A stretch of DNA of 35,026 bases from NCBI GenBank assembly GCA_028565635.1, contig JAOXYB010013344.1, positions 2,214 through 37,239 of the forward strand, read 5' to 3'. This DNA comes from Phoronis ovalis. Taxonomy: Eukaryota; Phoronida; Phoronidae. The position numbers and the translations under genes were made by a program. Positions 1 to 35,026 of this stretch are shown piece after piece. How positions within the stretch are numbered: position 1 is the stretch's first letter; every line of letters starts with the position of its first letter. The notes beneath the pieces were generated by a model. It saw nothing but the letters and a program-made list of their open reading frames with translations, was not told where the DNA came from and did no database searches.

Positions 1-497
1 CACAGTTATACAGAAAAATTGAAGATATGCTCTGTTTTACAAGGAGTTCAATTACATCAAGAAGAGTCTAGAAAACAGCACATTCAATATTACCTTTTTA
101 AGGCATCTGTTTTAGACTGTCGTGTAAAACTCTTACTGGTCTGCGACAGATCAAACAAACACAACAGCACACATTCTACAATACAAAGGGTAAACAAATG
201 TGTCTCAAATTTGTACTGCATATTTGTATGCCACATGTACTTATTTGAAGATCGAGCCACTAGTGAATTGAACATTTTGTATAAAATACCTGACAAATTA
301 CCAACAGGTCAGTTATAACAGTGGAATAGATTGCTTTAAGTTTCAAGTCTTTTGTTTGTTTTCTGTGAAAGCTCAAATAAATGCATAAGAAAACTGTTCA
401 GGATATAATGCTTGCATGATCAGAGAAGGCTGTACATAACAAACTTTACTTAATCACTAATAACATTAAAAAATCATAACAAGAAACATATACAAAC
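1..497. other. Intron after exon 52: nothing recognised
   Basis: AT-rich. A 99-codon plus-strand open frame (19-318) has no recognisable features, and no segment matches the next expected CFAP46 block, so the following exon is probably outside the window. Confidence 0.5.
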
Positions 498-34378
<33,881 letters not shown>

Positions 34379-35026
34379 CTAACAAAGCAAAATAAAATTT
34401 AAATGGTCTTCCTAAAAATAATGAATTTCCATCTATTTTTTATATTTGATCACAAAAGATAATTGCTTCAGTCTTGCAAAATTACACTTCAAGTTCATCA
34501 GAAGCACCCAATGAGGATAATTTTTTATGGCTTTATGTAGCACAGCAACATATTTTTTTACATGTTTCATGCTTAGATAAAGCATTTGGTAATGTAGCTT
34601 GGAAGCTAGGCCATCTCTGTTCCCCACTCATCAGCAAGCTGACTTTTTTTTAATTCATCAGCCAGCTAAAAATGTGGGGGAACTCTATCTGCCAGCTGAA
34701 TTTTGCAAAAAAAGTTGTTGTTCCATTGGGTTTCGTGCTTAAATGAATCATTTTAAGTGGTGTTATTGTGGAGAATCAGATCTGTTCCCCATTACCAGCT
34801 GGATGAACTGTTTAAGGTTTGTCAGCCAGCCAGCCAGACTCGTCTGGGGAACAGATATTATGGGGAACAGAGTTGGTGGGTGCTTCCGAGTTCATGTCTA
34901 TATAATAATAACAAGACATTTGTCATGTCTAATGCCCATCCAATGTGACTGTAGGATTATATTTTTTTAACATTATTGGATTTTTACATTAGAACAGAAT
35001 AGAATACATCATGCATTATAATCTGG
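34379..35026. other. Intron upstream of exon 1: no exon found
   Basis: Apart from the inverted repeats, a 64-codon minus-strand open frame (34433-34627) was examined as a possible upstream exon. It does not match CFAP46 and has no clear donor in the required phase 1. Confidence 0.45.
34615..34872. repeat. Nested inverted repeats built on ctgttcccc / ggggaacag
   Basis: An inner pair, atctgttcccca (34780-34791) with tggggaacagat (34845-34856), lies inside an outer pair, ctctgttcccc (34615-34625) with ggggaacagag (34862-34872). A cagc/ccag-rich segment (gtcagccagccagcc) lies between. Probably a foldback or composite repeat. Confidence 0.55.

Noticed and set aside
34433-34627. 64-codon minus-strand frame as a possible upstream CFAP46 exon
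   Set aside because: Sequence does not match the expected CFAP46 region, there is no donor in the needed phase, and it overlaps the inverted-repeat area; it could be part of a repeat.

Overview
The window is AT-rich animal genomic DNA. It has spliced genes with GT-AG introns, intronic microsatellites, a tRNA-derived SINE, several foldback (MITE-like) elements and one 100-N assembly gap. The intron sizes (mostly 200-900 bp), the AT richness and an angiopoietin/fibrinogen-like nested gene would suit an invertebrate such as a lophotrochozoan (for example a mollusc). That placement is an inference; nothing in the sequence fixes the phylum.

Almost the whole window is one minus-strand gene, an orthologue of CFAP46 (TTC40), a TPR-rich component of the C1d projection of the ciliary central-pair apparatus. 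I traced 52 exons from about 34.4 kb down to about 0.5 kb. Every splice phase chains into the next, giving about 2313 codons (6942 nt) of uninterrupted frame. The gene is cut at both ends: the first few hundred N-terminal codons lie above 35026 and the last few hundred below position 1. The layout in protein order is N-terminal TPR helices (34.4-28.8 kb), middle TPR region (25.2-19.9 kb), a lysine/serine-rich low-complexity linker (19.4-14.5 kb), a second TPR/helical half (14.0-5.3 kb), and the conserved C-terminal part with an LPLEAL motif and an FYGMERFL motif (3.2-0.5 kb).

Inside the longest intron (25207-28791), on the opposite strand, is a small two-exon gene (26857-27664). It encodes a 178-residue secreted protein with a signal peptide, an angiopoietin-like N-terminal cysteine motif, a coiled coil and only the first ~40 residues of a fibrinogen-related domain. 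The same intron carries a ~510-bp foldback element. Other intronic structure: a SINE with a (TA)n tail (5914-6434), a 77-bp exact duplication flanking the N gap (15014-15267), a degenerate ~32-bp tandem repeat (21989-22245), a TA-flanked 217-bp palindromic MITE (32414-32630), a 44-bp tandem duplication (31343-31430), and nested inverted repeats near 34.6-34.9 kb. The remaining introns show only unremarkable AT-rich sequence.
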